A DNA stretch of 64,000 bases from Thuidium tamariscinum (taxonomy: Eukaryota; Streptophyta; Bryopsida; Hypnales; Thuidiaceae): positions 188,501 to 252,500 of the forward strand of contig OX344755.2 in NCBI GenBank assembly GCA_947034885.2. The letters run 5' to 3'. The notes beneath the pieces are model-generated. The model did not search any database. It was not told the origin of the DNA and worked only from the letters and a program-made list of their open reading frames with translations. Position 1 is the first letter of the stretch. Each line of letters opens with the position of its first letter. The position numbers and the translations under genes are program-made. Shown one piece after another: positions 1 through 11,519 of this stretch.

Positions 1-572
1 TATAATTATTTTTCAGAGACAAAATCGTATGCCTACTCCGAGTCATAAATCACGGCTGGGTGGGAAATGTCTTATGCGTTTTTCGGATGGGTTCTACCTG
101 TAATTAGTGTTTCTTGATCGATTGCACGATTTTGTCTGCAAAATCAGGCATTATTTACACTTTTTTCATCCAAATGAATCATGTTTAGCTCATCACGTTT
201 TTTTCATCCTAACAAAGGATCCATTGTCTACATGGTGCTGCTGCTCATCATTGGGAATTTTGCATAAGAAAGTGCCCCCTCATTAGAATCTGCCTCCATC
301 GTTGATGCTTTTTTTTTGGGGGGGGGGGAGAATCTCCTCCTCAAGCATTTCCATATATTTATATCAAATGCATAATATACTCAAAAAACTTAAAGTTTTC
401 ATCATAGATGTATATTAAAGTGCATAAAATCATGGTACAAACCAAATTAACCATGTCATTTAAAAATTAGAAAACCAACAATCATGATTATAAGTTCAAA
501 GTGAATATTGAAGTGTGCAAATTTTTCAAATTTTTCAATTGTAGGAGAAACTATAGCAAATTTCATTAAAAT
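1..572. other. AT-rich intergenic sequence, no gene seen
   Basis: No reading frame with recognisable protein features. A short homopolymer tract (T then G, about 309-328) is the only notable structure. Confidence 0.5.
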
Positions 573-846
573 GGTGGTATTCCATTAATTTGACACTTTT
601 GACAATTCAGACCGCATGGTCTGAAATCTACAATAGTCATAGATTTTTGAAATCTATATACATGTTGTAGATGTTTGAAATCCATACCTGTCCAAGATGT
701 TTCAAATCGTGCGGTTTGAAATCTAAATTTGTCATAGATTTTGGAAATCTATATATATTGTAGATGTCTGAAAATGTATACCGGCCCTAGATACCAATTT
801 TCAATTCAAACTATGTGGTTTGAAAAATAACATTTGGAATACCGCC
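573..846. mobile_element. 274-bp foldback MITE-like element
   Basis: The ends are near-perfect inverted repeats: GGTGGTATTCCA at 573-584 and TGGAATACCGCC at 835-846. Just outside them AATTTCATT is also mirrored. Inside, the motifs 'catagatttt-gaaatctatat' and 'tgtagatgt-tgaaa' each occur twice, and 'caattcagaccgcatggtctgaaatc' is partly mirrored at the far end. There is no coding capacity. This fits a non-autonomous DNA transposon of unknown superfamily. No clear target duplication was seen. Confidence 0.55.
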
Positions 847-1597
847 AAATGAAATTGACTGTAACTAAATTTGATGATCTTCATTTTGTTAGTGGGACTC
901 TTATTCAGAAAATATCATTTTAAGGTTTAAATTCACATCAAGAGTAAATTAGTAAAGAGCAAAAAATGACCAAAATACACTACAAAGATGATTCATGGAT
1001 TATACATCTTCTTTAGAAAAGTCAATAACACCATAATGAGGGAATTTGCAATGCTAGTCACTGAAAACATGGACCCTCAAGCAAGTTCTTCAATTAAAAA
1101 TCACATGAAAGTACATTTTTTTCCATCCTATTGAGTCTTTGATGTTCAAGTCTTCGGAAGGGCGTTTCACTTCCTCTTTCAACAGCGTTGCAATCAGGAT
1201 TAACTGCTTAAGTTCCAAATTCAGTCTCAGTGTTGATAAAGGACCTAGTCTGTAGGAGTTACAATTGGGCTGACAATTTTGTGAATTGAATGGAGGCAGG
1301 ATTTTGACAAAACCTGGAAGTTGGAGGCCCCTTTTGGTGGCTCTCCTCACTTCCAGGTAAAACCTGGGTTACCTCCGAGCGAAAAAACTCTGACATCCAC
1401 TAATGTGACTCTTTAAATAACGCATGGCAAAGGGATCTTGTTTCTCTGCAAGCTTAAGCTAGTGACGTTTTTGGATTATCATTGGTGCATGCAGTGCCGA
1501 AGGGAATTAGCGGAGGCACGTGCTTACAATCATTAGCTATAGTCCCCATGCACGTTTATTCACAGTAGAAAGTTACAGTCATGTTTCTTCTCTATTC
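847..1597. other. Intergenic sequence, no gene supported
   Basis: Mostly AT-rich. The part from about 1120 to 1400 is somewhat less AT-rich and carries an 86-codon minus-strand frame (1090-1350) that I do not recognise and do not call a gene. Confidence 0.4.
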
Positions 1598-2037
1598 CAC
1601 TACAAGAGAGTATAGAGTTAGCAACAGTTTTTGCAATGGTTTTGCAATGCCTACAATTATTGTTTTAATAGTTTTGCATTGGCTTCACATAGGGTGTTGC
1701 ACTGTATTTGCAATGGTTTTGTACTAAATTATAAGGTCCACAATAGTAGTTTGAATAACTTTGCAATAGTTTTAAGTAGAGTATTGAAGTTCATTTGCAA
1801 TGCTTTTGCAATGCCTACAATTTTTGTTTAATTAACTTTGCAATGGTTTTATTTTAGTATATTGCACTATACTTGCAACACTGTTGCAATACCCACAATA
1901 TCCCATAAGCATTGTCCTTGGTGAGGCTCCCATGAAGTATAAAATGCTTGTCTCTCTTGATCAAACAAACAACTTATGCTTCAGTAGTAGAAGCGAAGGC
2001 TACTAATATAAGATATTGTACTATACTTTGAGTAGTG
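1598..2037. mobile_element. Decayed CACTA-like element with internal ~80-bp repeats
   Basis: It starts CACTACAAGAGAGTATAG and ends CTATACTTTGAGTAGTG, which is an imperfect inverted copy of the start. CACTA (CMC) elements are known to end CACTA...TAGTG. Between about 1620 and 1910 there are three to four diverged units of roughly 80 bp built on TTTGCAATGGTTTTG and 'cctacaattnttg', like the subterminal repeats of this superfamily. No matching 3-bp target duplication was found (ttc versus tat), so the right boundary is tentative. Confidence 0.4.
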
Positions 2038-2318
2038 TATATCGTGGAATACTATACTATATTGTATTTTGTAAAGATCGAAGTCGTATATAAAACTGTA
2101 AAAGTTGTACTGTATTATTCCGACCCACTGTATCATATTTCTTCTCTTTCTATAGTTTAATAAGTCGATTAAAGTACTCGTAGAATCTCCCTTGATTTGT
2201 CGAACGTTCTTTGGAAAAAAATTGTGAAACCGACAAGTCTAAGCATCTGCAACGACCTGAGGAACCTAATGACAAATGATATGATGAGCTTCAGTAATTC
2301 TCCCTGATTTTCAGTTTC

Positions 2319-3292
2319 ATGAAACTATACAACGAGGTCGGTGAGCCAAATGGATTGAATCACCTGTGTGAGTTGGTGCAGGATGAAGGATCTGGGAGCC
2401 TCCGGCATCAGCAAGTAGGCGTGTCACTTGTGCCCACTGGTCATGTTCAATCCTTCGGGTGCAGCAGCATTGCTAGTGCTATGGGGAGACTCACTGTGAA
2501 TGACGCGGAGTCTTCTGGCTCATCATCCAGCGCCAAAAAATTCTTTCGTATTTCTCCTCTCAGAAGTAGAGGCGCAATAAATTCGAGCCGCTTACCAACG
2601 AATTCTCAGAATTCGGGTTTCGGGGACAATCTGGGTGCGTGACGAATGCGCGAGCTAGCTGAGTCAAGTGCATGTGTCTGTCGTCATAAATTTCACTGAC
2701 CTCGGATTCCTACGTGCTGTGTCTGTGAGATCTCGATCCCTGGAGGACTGTTGCACACACCTTATCTAAAGGCATCATTCGTATTATGCATGCATGCAGT
2801 GAATAGGTTCGGGCAAGTTCTGATGCGAGGAGCAGATGTGCTTGCGCGTGTGTGAGACAGACTAGGTCGAGCCTTACAGACCTGCATTGTGCAGAATGGC
2901 GTCTAGTGGAACCGAACAGGTGGTGGATCGGAGATTAATCGACGTACTGTATAACCTAGGGTGGCCGGGAGTGGCATGCAGGCATTCTCCGGAACGCCAC
3001 AGGGCAGCAGCAGCCGGCGGAGCTGATGCAGTCGCGGGGGGGATCGGTGGTGGTGCAAAGGGTAATCAACTCCGCGGGGCAGCCACGGAAAGTGGTGTTG
3101 CCAGTGGCGGAAGGAACAATGGAGGCGACAGGGCAAAGACGACCGCCGCCACAGGCTCATCTCAGGTCGAGATTTCGGGATTTCTCTCCAGTAGGGAGAA
3201 GGTATGGAACGCCAGGGCGACCCGCCATTGGGTCGGCGACTGCAGCAGCTGCAGCCTCCAAGTGCGAATCTGCCCATAGTCCATACACTTGA
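2319..3292 (+). CDS. Possible two-exon gene end, unrecognised protein
   Basis: This GC-richer patch in AT-rich surroundings carries two open stretches that join in phase: 2319-2634 (donor G|GTGCGT) and 2982-3292 (acceptor TGCAG|GC). They give about 208 residues ending SAHSPYT-stop. The first exon is preceded by a good acceptor (tgattttcag just before 2314), so it may be internal and the true start may lie upstream. The product is rich in Ser, Gly, Arg and Pro, with short RG/GRR stretches near the end and an alanine run. I recognise no domain. It could be the 3' end of a gene, a pseudogene fragment or chance. Overlapping frames on both strands in the same patch make the reading less secure. 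Confidence 0.35.
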
Positions 3293-4642
3293 TCGATCGA
3301 TCAAGTGACGCTTGTGCAGTACATTCAAGGACTTGATGATTGAGAGACCTGTCATGCAGCACAGATCGATGTCTCCGATCGACGGAGAAGCGGTACGTGC
3401 TGGCGATATAAAGTCCAGAAAAAAGTCGAAAACAACGTGACGACGTGAAATTCTTGGGATTAACAATTATATTTTATATTTTTGGACGTAACACAGAATC
3501 TCAAATTCATACACGAGCATATTCATGAAATATTCTTGGAATTTTTCCTAAAATTCTATAGTAAGGACATTATTTGAAGGGTGTTAAATACTCCTCGGAC
3601 GTGCATATATATATGTTGCCCTCTCGGGCCGGGCCTCCCCTCGGCATCTATATGCTGTGCACGCATCCACCCGGCCCACCTTGCGGTCGCATGTTCAAGA
3701 TCGGGCCGGGAAGGGAAGCATTTGCGAAACGTAACTGCCTGACCTGTTTTCTGCCTGCAGCAGCAATTTAAACGTCCAGTTGTTACCGTTGCATCCTGTA
3801 TAATTGTTCCGATCCGCCTTACTAAGCTTATTCTCCTGTAGAATTCTTCCATTCACTGATGGGCAGTTTTGACTCGGGCTTTCCCGAGCTGATGACCCGA
3901 TCCAACCGATACTTTATGATCATGGGTCGCTTAGCTTGCCAGCTCTAAAAAGGTAGTCGGTGCTCTTAAAGTGATTTTTTAAGGGCTGGTCGGCCTTTTT
4001 TATAGGTTTCCAATGCTTACGAGTATTTTCCCTCATTTTTCACTTGATGCAAAATCTAGATAACATAAGTTGTTTTTTATTTTTCTGTAGCATATATGAA
4101 TTAGTTATGAATTTTCAAAGAAATATACTATACGGATCTATTCTTCTCTTGCAACCTTTGGAAAACCCACATACATGGTCTGAGAAAAGATATGACTTTT
4201 TTAAAAACAAGTATTACAACATGCATAAAGTAATGAAGAACTAACTAGAGAAGGTTCCTAAATGCAACCCTATTTTTCTAAAACTTAAATGGAAGCTTTC
4301 AAGAGTCAATTATTATTTCATATTTTTTAGCATATGTATAAAGGTAGTTGGACTAACTACCAATTCTTAAATTTAATGGACACCTATTTGCTTAATTAGT
4401 TATGGACCAAGTGACCAACTATGGATCTATGGCTCTTAAATTTATCATTGAAGAAGTATGAACCCAACCTTATTATGTTCTAATATAATCATTAGTCCAT
4501 TCTCCAATCAACATATATCCATTTTAGAGCTTCTTAGACAACAAGATCTTAAAGAAGATCAATCTAAGAGTACACTACTATAGCTATTTGTTAGCTCCCT
4601 TCACACTAACTATTATCTTGTGATTCAAATTCCTTTAACTCC
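3293..4642. other. Intergenic sequence, no gene seen
   Basis: The GC-richer tail continues to about 3960 with frames on both strands that do not look like proteins. From about 4000 onward it is AT-rich and featureless. Confidence 0.45.
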
Positions 4643-4646
4643 TTAA

Positions 4647-5327
4647 CCCCTAAATGTCCAAGGCGTTTTTGAGCTTCTAGGAATTTGTTCTACATTGAAA
4701 AAAAAGTCACCAATCTGATAAGTATACAAATTCAATTTTGATTTTAATTGTAAGTATACAAATTCAAACTAGATTACTAGACATGTTAGTACTCACAATC
4801 ATAAGAAAAGAAAAAACACAATCATATCACTTCTTAATTGAAAGATTGTAATGTTTGATACTTTGATCATCAAGATGTTAAAACTACTAAAGTGATTTGA
4901 AGTCTTTCAGTTTTCTTTTTACATGTTAAATCTAAACAATTGGGCACAAAAACATGAGGTTAAATGGCCTAACATGCATAAATCCAATCAATTTATGGTT
5001 TGTTAAAATCTCATTTACAACTTTCTTCAAAGAAATCTCAATGTGATTTTTTCTCCAAAATCTATTATTTTTTAGGCTCATTTCTAAGAGCCTTCAACAC
5101 TAAAAATAAGTCAAGATTGTAATAAAAACCTTACATAAAATCTTGAATAGAAAATCACAATCAATCATTAATTTTTCAAAATCAAATTTTTGATGCTAGA
5201 AGTCTAAAATGAGACTCAAAAAGAATTTAAAAAATATATAAATAATTATAAATGAAAACTTGGTTACGTTATATTTAACTTCAAAATTTTGTCAATACCA
5301 AAATTTGGTACCTTGGGCATTTAGGAA
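4647..5327 (+). mobile_element. TTAA-flanked MITE, copy 1 (uninterrupted)
   Basis: A 681-bp element starts CCCCTAAATGTCCAAGG and ends CCTTGGGCATTTAGGAA, inverted copies of one another. TTAA flanks it directly on both sides (4643-4646 and 5328-5331). A TTAA target duplication is the hallmark of piggyBac-type insertion, so this is probably a non-autonomous piggyBac-related element, although its tips differ from those of the full piggyBac at 8444. It has no coding capacity. It contains the motif 'acatgaggTTAAatggcctaacatg' near 4953-4978, which is the uninterrupted version of the site hit in copy 2. Confidence 0.75.
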
Positions 5328-5331
5328 TTAA

Positions 5332-6426
5332 TCACTAGATCCATTGCCAATTGGTGAAACATCATATATGAGCTAAATGTAGCCTATATGATTGTGTTTG
5401 GACATCAATCCTATTTTTTTATTTCTTAAAACTATGAATTGTATATCACTATGAGGATTTTCAATTGGTTTTGTAAAAAATTGTGAATGCTATCATTTTC
5501 ATTGTAAATTTTTTTTTAAACTAAAAATAAATAAAAAATACAAAGTAATTGAAATCTTCTCAAGAAATGTAAGCAGCAATGAATATTAGTGTGAAAATTT
5601 TTCAATTAGTTTTTTTTTCACATTCAAAACAAACCTCAACAAAGACATTGAAGTCAAACTTGGATATTAACCCCTAAAGGTTTTTGACTACGTTTCTACC
5701 AAAATCACTCCAAAACTGTGATTTCTAATACAAATGCAATTTTCTTGAAAAGAAACATTTTTTGACATATTTAACCATAGGATCTTATAGTTAGGTGGTT
5801 TAAAAAAATGTGGAAAAAATTTCAAAAATTTCCACCTTGTAGCAAGGTTGACAGGATGCCCGGACGTCCCGCAGCAACGTCCAAGGGCCCCCAAACGTCA
5901 TTTGACATTTGCAGTTTTGTACGTCCACTGGTCGGGGGGACTGGCGATCGAGCATACGGGCGGATTGACGGTTGTTAATCAAATAAATAAGCAGATGGAT
6001 GAGCATTGTAGGAGACATAGGATTTGGAGGCAAAGGCTAGAAGGTTAGGTGGACAGATGGGCCTACAAGGTGTTTTATGGAGTAAAATAGAATGCTATAA
6101 AACTTGAAAAAATCAATTCATAAAAATGAATAAATTAAACTTGAAGAAGGGATATTTTCAACATCAACAAACAAACTCATATTATAATGTAAATCCCTTG
6201 ACTAGGAAATTGTCAAAGATTTTGTACATTGTAATTGATGGGATTGATGCCCATTTTAAGCATTATTCACATTACTTAAAATCTGACAAACTTTCCATAA
6301 TTCTACCTCATCATCTCAAAAAATGCATAAGACATTCAAGAAAATTGTAAAAAAATCCTAAATAAGCATACTAATGAATGAAATCAAAAAATCAACTCTT
6401 TATTTATTTATTTATTAGTAAGAAGT
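5332..6426. other. Intergenic sequence, no gene supported
   Basis: AT-rich apart from a GC-richer patch at about 5850-6060. That patch has short frames on both strands; I could not relate either to a known family. Confidence 0.4.
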
Positions 6427-6956
6427 TAAAACCATCAAAAAATTGCGCAAAATTCTAAAAGTGTTCTTTGCTTTTGAAAATTTGCAAGTAGGTGTCCTAC
6501 ATCATGCCAAGCATGTATAAAAAAAATTTTAAAATTTAAGTTGCCCATACAAAAATTGTGGCTAATTTACTAAATTGTGACTAATAAGACTAATGCCCCA
6601 AAGAGCATTAGTCACATTAGTCACAATTAAACATATCTCCCATATTCCTTGCCTTTTCTATTTCAATTTTTCTTGAAAATCCCCAAATACTTCCAATGCA
6701 TCCTAATAGAGCATATTGACATTTGAAGTTGGATAAGTGACCTCGAATTTTATTTATTTTTGGGTTGTAAGTCAAAACCATCAAAAAATTGCACAAAATT
6801 CTAAAAATGTCCTTTGCTTTTGAAAATTTTCAAGTAGGTGTCCCACATTATGACAAGCATGTATAAAAAAATTTAGAAAATTTTAGTTTCCCATGCAAAA
6901 GTTGTGGCTAATTTACTAAATTGTGACTAATGTGACTAATGCCCCAAAGGGCATTA
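6427..6956 (+). repeat. Direct duplication of a ~185-bp segment, each with a palindromic end
   Basis: The segments at about 6427-6612 and 6774-6956 are clearly the same sequence, starting 'aaaaccatcaaaaaattgc' and ending at 'actaatgccccaaag', and are separated by about 160 bp. The first copy continues into an inverted repeat, in which GTGACTAAT(aa)GACTAATGC is followed by GCATTAGTCACATTAGTCAC, a potential hairpin at about 6578-6629. No coding capacity. Confidence 0.6.
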
Positions 6957-8153
6957 CTTTAGAAGAAAGTTTGAGTGGAATGAGTTTGGAAAGGTTTAGA
7001 TTTCAATGAATTTGCTCTAAGCGCTCAAGGGTTAACTATCAAAGTTGTTTGTTGGGGTCCTTGTTGCTATTGGAACCTTGTAAAACTTGTCGGGGACTCG
7101 GGGTATCATTATCACTCAAAACTTCTATATTATTTTTTTGAAGATTTTCCTACAACTTTAGGTACTTTCTAAGATTTTATCATAGTTGGTTGCAATAATT
7201 ACTTCTAAGAAGACTAACCTAGGCAATCCAATAAATCCTAAAATGCATCATGAAACATTTTATGTAGCATCCAAAAGACTTTCTAGGGGAAGACACTTCC
7301 CGTTTTTTAATAACCTACATGCGTCGGAATATAGGATACATTTAAATAATCTCAGGTAAAATTTATAAAACATTTACATATAAATTAGGGGACATTTAAA
7401 AGGCAAAGTGTTTTAAAAATAAAATAAAGATGATAATATGGCTGATTTTCCTGCTTTATGGTAAAATAGGGGCTCTTTTAATGTTGCCAAGTAATGATTA
7501 CGAGTAATTGATAGCCCCCCTAAAAATACCCCACCGCTGCACATGGGTCCCCCAAATACACAAGAAGTGTCCTCCCCGGGAAGACTTTACATATATGAAT
7601 GAAAGTTCATTTTCTTACTTTGTATTTTTTAAACAAAGATGCTCATCAATGTTTACCTTGCTTTTGATAAGTTGTATGACATTTGTCACTTGATTAGAAA
7701 TCTTAGTACTCTAAATACACCTTTAGACTTTTGGAGTGTTCTATAGTTGAAGATGGATTTTTTTGGCCTTTGATTACTTGATTTTGTCACTTTTCTTTTT
7801 GAAATAGAATTTCATCTAAGAATAATGTATTCATTTTTTTATATTGGCTAACTTATAAATTATTTTGTATGACTTTGTAATCTAAGACCTATTCAGAATA
7901 TGCTAGTTTTGGCAATGAACCACATTTACTTCAAATTACATTTTGAAGGTTTCTAGCTAATAAATTGTATGCACAAGGGGTGGGGGTGGGGGATAGAGGG
8001 TTATTATCCATGTAGATCGATGTTTTGATTGGATATCTTACTAATTTAATCAGGTGCTTCTATTTATTGGATTTTGGCTATTATTGTGCACTAGTTTTTG
8101 TTCTAAAGTTTTGAGTAAGATTTTTTTAAAGTTCCAAGCCCCATTTTGACATC
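6957..8153. repeat. AT-rich intergenic sequence with one dispersed repeat
   Basis: The stretch at about 7430-7590 (ggggctcttttaatgttgcc, then aatacccc-ccgc-gca-atggg-ccccaaat) recurs at about 62020-62140 in the same orientation, so it is an interspersed repeat. A short G-rich run lies at 7977-7992. No gene seen. Confidence 0.45.
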
Positions 8154-10031
8154 TTAACTACTAAATGCCCAAGGTCTTTTTTGGGCTTCTAGGAATTTGC
8201 TCTAAATTGAACAAAAAATTACCATTTTGAAAAAAATTTACTATTTTACTTTTAATTTTAATCTTACAAATTAAAATTAGAAACGTAACAACTTAGAAAA
8301 AAAACACTACTTGTAGATTCATTTGGAAGATTATAATGTTTGATCATGAAGGTATTAAAATTGCAAAAGTGATTTGAAGTCTTTTAGTCATCTTTTTACA
8401 TATCAAATCTAAAAATTTGGTCACCAAAAAAATATGAGGTTAACCCTTAACTGGGCCGACGTCCATATTCTGGACGATGGACAAAGAAAAAGTGGTGTAT
8501 CTTGTTGTGAAAGTCGCTCTTTCATCCGTTTCTATTTTTCACAGATGAGTGGAAGACTTTTGCTTAGCGCTAGCTGAAGCTGTCCTGAGAAGATGGTGTC
8601 TGTATTTTTAGAAAAATTGAAGAGGATCCACATGTATAGTTCCATGAAGAAATGAGGAACATGTCAAGCTTTATGTACATTTCCTTGCCTATGTTAGTAG
8701 AGAAGCTAATGCTGCCGTCAAATTGCTACAATGAATTTACTAATGAGATCTTTCTATACAGCTGCCTCATATTTTCATGAGCAACTGATTCATCTCCTTG
8801 CAGAGCACTCTTCACTAAAGAATAAGAGTGAATTACAATAGCCGATAACAAGCACCCCAATCTCCAGTCATTTCATGTTTCATGTATCCAATACTTTGTC
8901 GCAACTTTCAGTCATAGCCAGAGTAGCTATTCATGAGTAGTCCTTGCACTCCGTTCACTCAGCTCATGCATCGATGTTATTTGATTTCTTGCTGTGGAGG
9001 ACTCACTTTCACGAATGTTGTTGAATTTTCCCCTTGTAGTGTCTTCTCTTATGCCTTTGTAGATCCTCAAGTTTGAGGCATTTTCTTGCAGGTCATAATA
9101 GTTTCTGTACTTTCAATCTCGTATGCAAGTATTGTAGCTCTCGATCATCGGAGTTGATCAGCTTTGTCGACTACAAATGTTGACTGCAGCCCAACTTTAT
9201 TCCGACGCTTGTATCAGTTTTTGTCGTCCTCTTGCACTTCAGTTGGAACGACATTCAAAGAAGCGGTATGACTAAGAGCATTTCTCGTTTTGTATATTCC
9301 TGTTTCAGATTGCTTTCATGACCTACAAGTCAGTCGTATATGTACTGCATTCATCTGTGTCATACATTCATCTTCTAGCATTTCGGAATTGTTGGAATGA
9401 GTTGTTCTTTGCCCTGTGAAGCAGAACGTCATGATGCAAGGATGATCGACATTGATGAACAAATCTGTTATGACTTCTACTGACCCACAACCAATAGCTT
9501 TACCGCAGATCCGTAAAACTATCAAGACATGGTCATCTTCCATAGGTGCGAACGGAAGTCAAACTCGCTAGATACTTGGACTCCTCGATCGACGACAACT
9601 GCTGCGTCGTTCTGTTAAGCGTAGAGTCAAATGCATTGACACCCCACGAGGCTTGAGCTTCTTGTTTCGACACCATTGCTCCAGAATCTTAGGGTGGAGG
9701 GACCGGATTCCTGAAGGCCACCCATTGGGCTTCTCCGAAGAAGTTAATCACGCTCTTTGAGTTTTGCTGTGGCCAGACGCTGGTGCTGCACTCCCTGCAT
9801 CTGCCGTGTGTGCAATAGGGTGTCGACCCCATAATAAAACATTTCTCTTTTGTGCATACCTTTAGTGACCTATACAAAGCAATGCAGCCATCATGCCAAA
9901 AACTAGGAAGACCTCCAGCACACAACGCTCATCACCATATGCTACGCGGCAATTCTGTCGCTTACCAATGGTAACATGCAGCGCAGCATCTTTTGGTGAA
10001 GTGACACTATTGTTGAAAACGGAAGCATGAG

Positions 10032-11003
10032 ATGACAGCAAATACTGTTGATAACGTTGAAGATGACCGACAGAAGGGGCCACTGTTGGATGGGGGTGTG
10101 CGAAACGTGGAAACTCCTCTCATGTCAACACCATCTACTGCTATTGCGGTGACCAATGTCCAAGCATCCGCTTGGGTTCCGATAGTGCATCTGTCTTTAC
10201 GTGTGCCATCACACATGCCCAACGTCAAAGACGTTGACCACGTGCTCACTATGCATACGCCTACATCAGCGGCACCCATTCCTATCCGTCTACCTGCATC
10301 GCTAGTCCTACACGCTGGAGGTACACTCTCTCGTAACAATCTATCACCATGGATGCTTAGACTTGCTGTATAGTCTTTCGTCAACATCCACAGTGGTCAC
10401 CTCATGTATGTTGTTCTCCTTGGTGATGGTAGTCGCATTATTGTCCCCTATGGAGAGGTCGAACCCCTTCTTCTTGAAGGAAGCCGCCCTCCAGACCTGC
10501 ATCCATTTGACACTGAGAACTACATGGCAACCATATATGGTGGTCCATTTCTAGATATTGAAGCAAAAGGACAAAGTATTTCCTCACTTGGTACTAGTCA
10601 CATGTCTTCCGCAATGACATGAACCCTTGAAGGCACAACGACGGTGGCTGCAGAAGATGACTCTTGGCATTTGTGGTATGACTTGTTAGGCTTTGCCGAA
10701 GACAGTGGAGCAGTTGGGCTACTAGACAGTCAAAACCTTCTCTCCATACATATGCTTCCTATTTCCACTAATGTTGACTATGGAGAGCGTTGTCACGCCC
10801 TTGCTGAAAGCGCTAGCGCTTCAACTTTGCACAACGCTGCACCCACCAAAGAGGAGGCCTTCACAACACCACAGCCGCTGTCGACGATCAATTGCAAAGA
10901 GAATAGGGAGGCTCTAAGACAGAGGAATGACAAAACTGATCGACATCATGATGGCATTTACCGATCAACAGAAGTCCACGATTCCCAAGAGCAACTGCTA
11001 TAG
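10032..11003 (+). pseudogene. Coding-like remnant inside the piggyBac element, unrecognised
   Basis: Three successive plus-strand open stretches (10032-10373, 10404-10622 and 10644-11003) have protein-like composition and codon use but lie in different frames separated by stops. The middle one, starting MYVVLLGDGSR, has an ordinary globular look. I recognise no domain. Position and strand suggest the decayed 5' part of the transposase gene or a companion gene of the element. Confidence 0.3.
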
Positions 11004-11519
11004 CAAATGCCACAATCGATGCAGTTGATGGCCGTAGTACAAATAAAGTTAACTTGACAGGAGGCTCTATCATGAAAGAGACAAGCGCTCTGGCGAAGAC
11101 TTTTTCCTTGACTTCCGCTGGAGACTTCGACTGACGCTAGAACAATGCCAGTACATTTCGAAGCCCTCATGGCGGATCACGTGTTCCGCAATTGACGTTG
11201 CCAACCATGCACGAAACTGACAGTTTCCACTTCCAAGGTGCTAAGCACGTCGTTGGCCCATCATCACTTGCTACGCTCCTTCAAGATGCGGCAGGTACGT
11301 TAGTCACTGCAGCCCTCCTCTTGATAAGAGAGAGCTTTGTAGTGCCGTTAAAAGCGAGCACAACCTCGCGATGTACCAGGGCCACTTCCAACATTCCCAT
11401 GGACAAGACTTCTATGCCAACTACTACCTCTGTTGGCGTCGATGTTGGTGACGACAATAGCACGGCTGTAGTACAGTAGAGAGGGCGACGTCGTCCATTA
11501 TCAACAGCTGTAGCGAGAT

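Noticed and set aside
1090-1350. 86-codon minus-strand frame
   Set aside because: Balanced composition but no motif, no partner exon and no splice-site support.
2903-3466. 187-codon minus-strand frame
   Set aside because: Longest frame in the GC-rich patch, but it is rich in Arg/His/Cys/Pro as expected by chance in GC-rich DNA and overlaps the better plus-strand exon pair.
5848-6048. GC-rich frame with possible transposase similarity
   Set aside because: Short, no conserved motif; similarity to the patch at 62.9 kb was only in scattered 'gacgtcc' words.
10007-10387. 126-codon minus-strand frame inside the piggyBac
   Set aside because: Antisense to the coding-like plus-strand stretch of the element; no recognisable motif.
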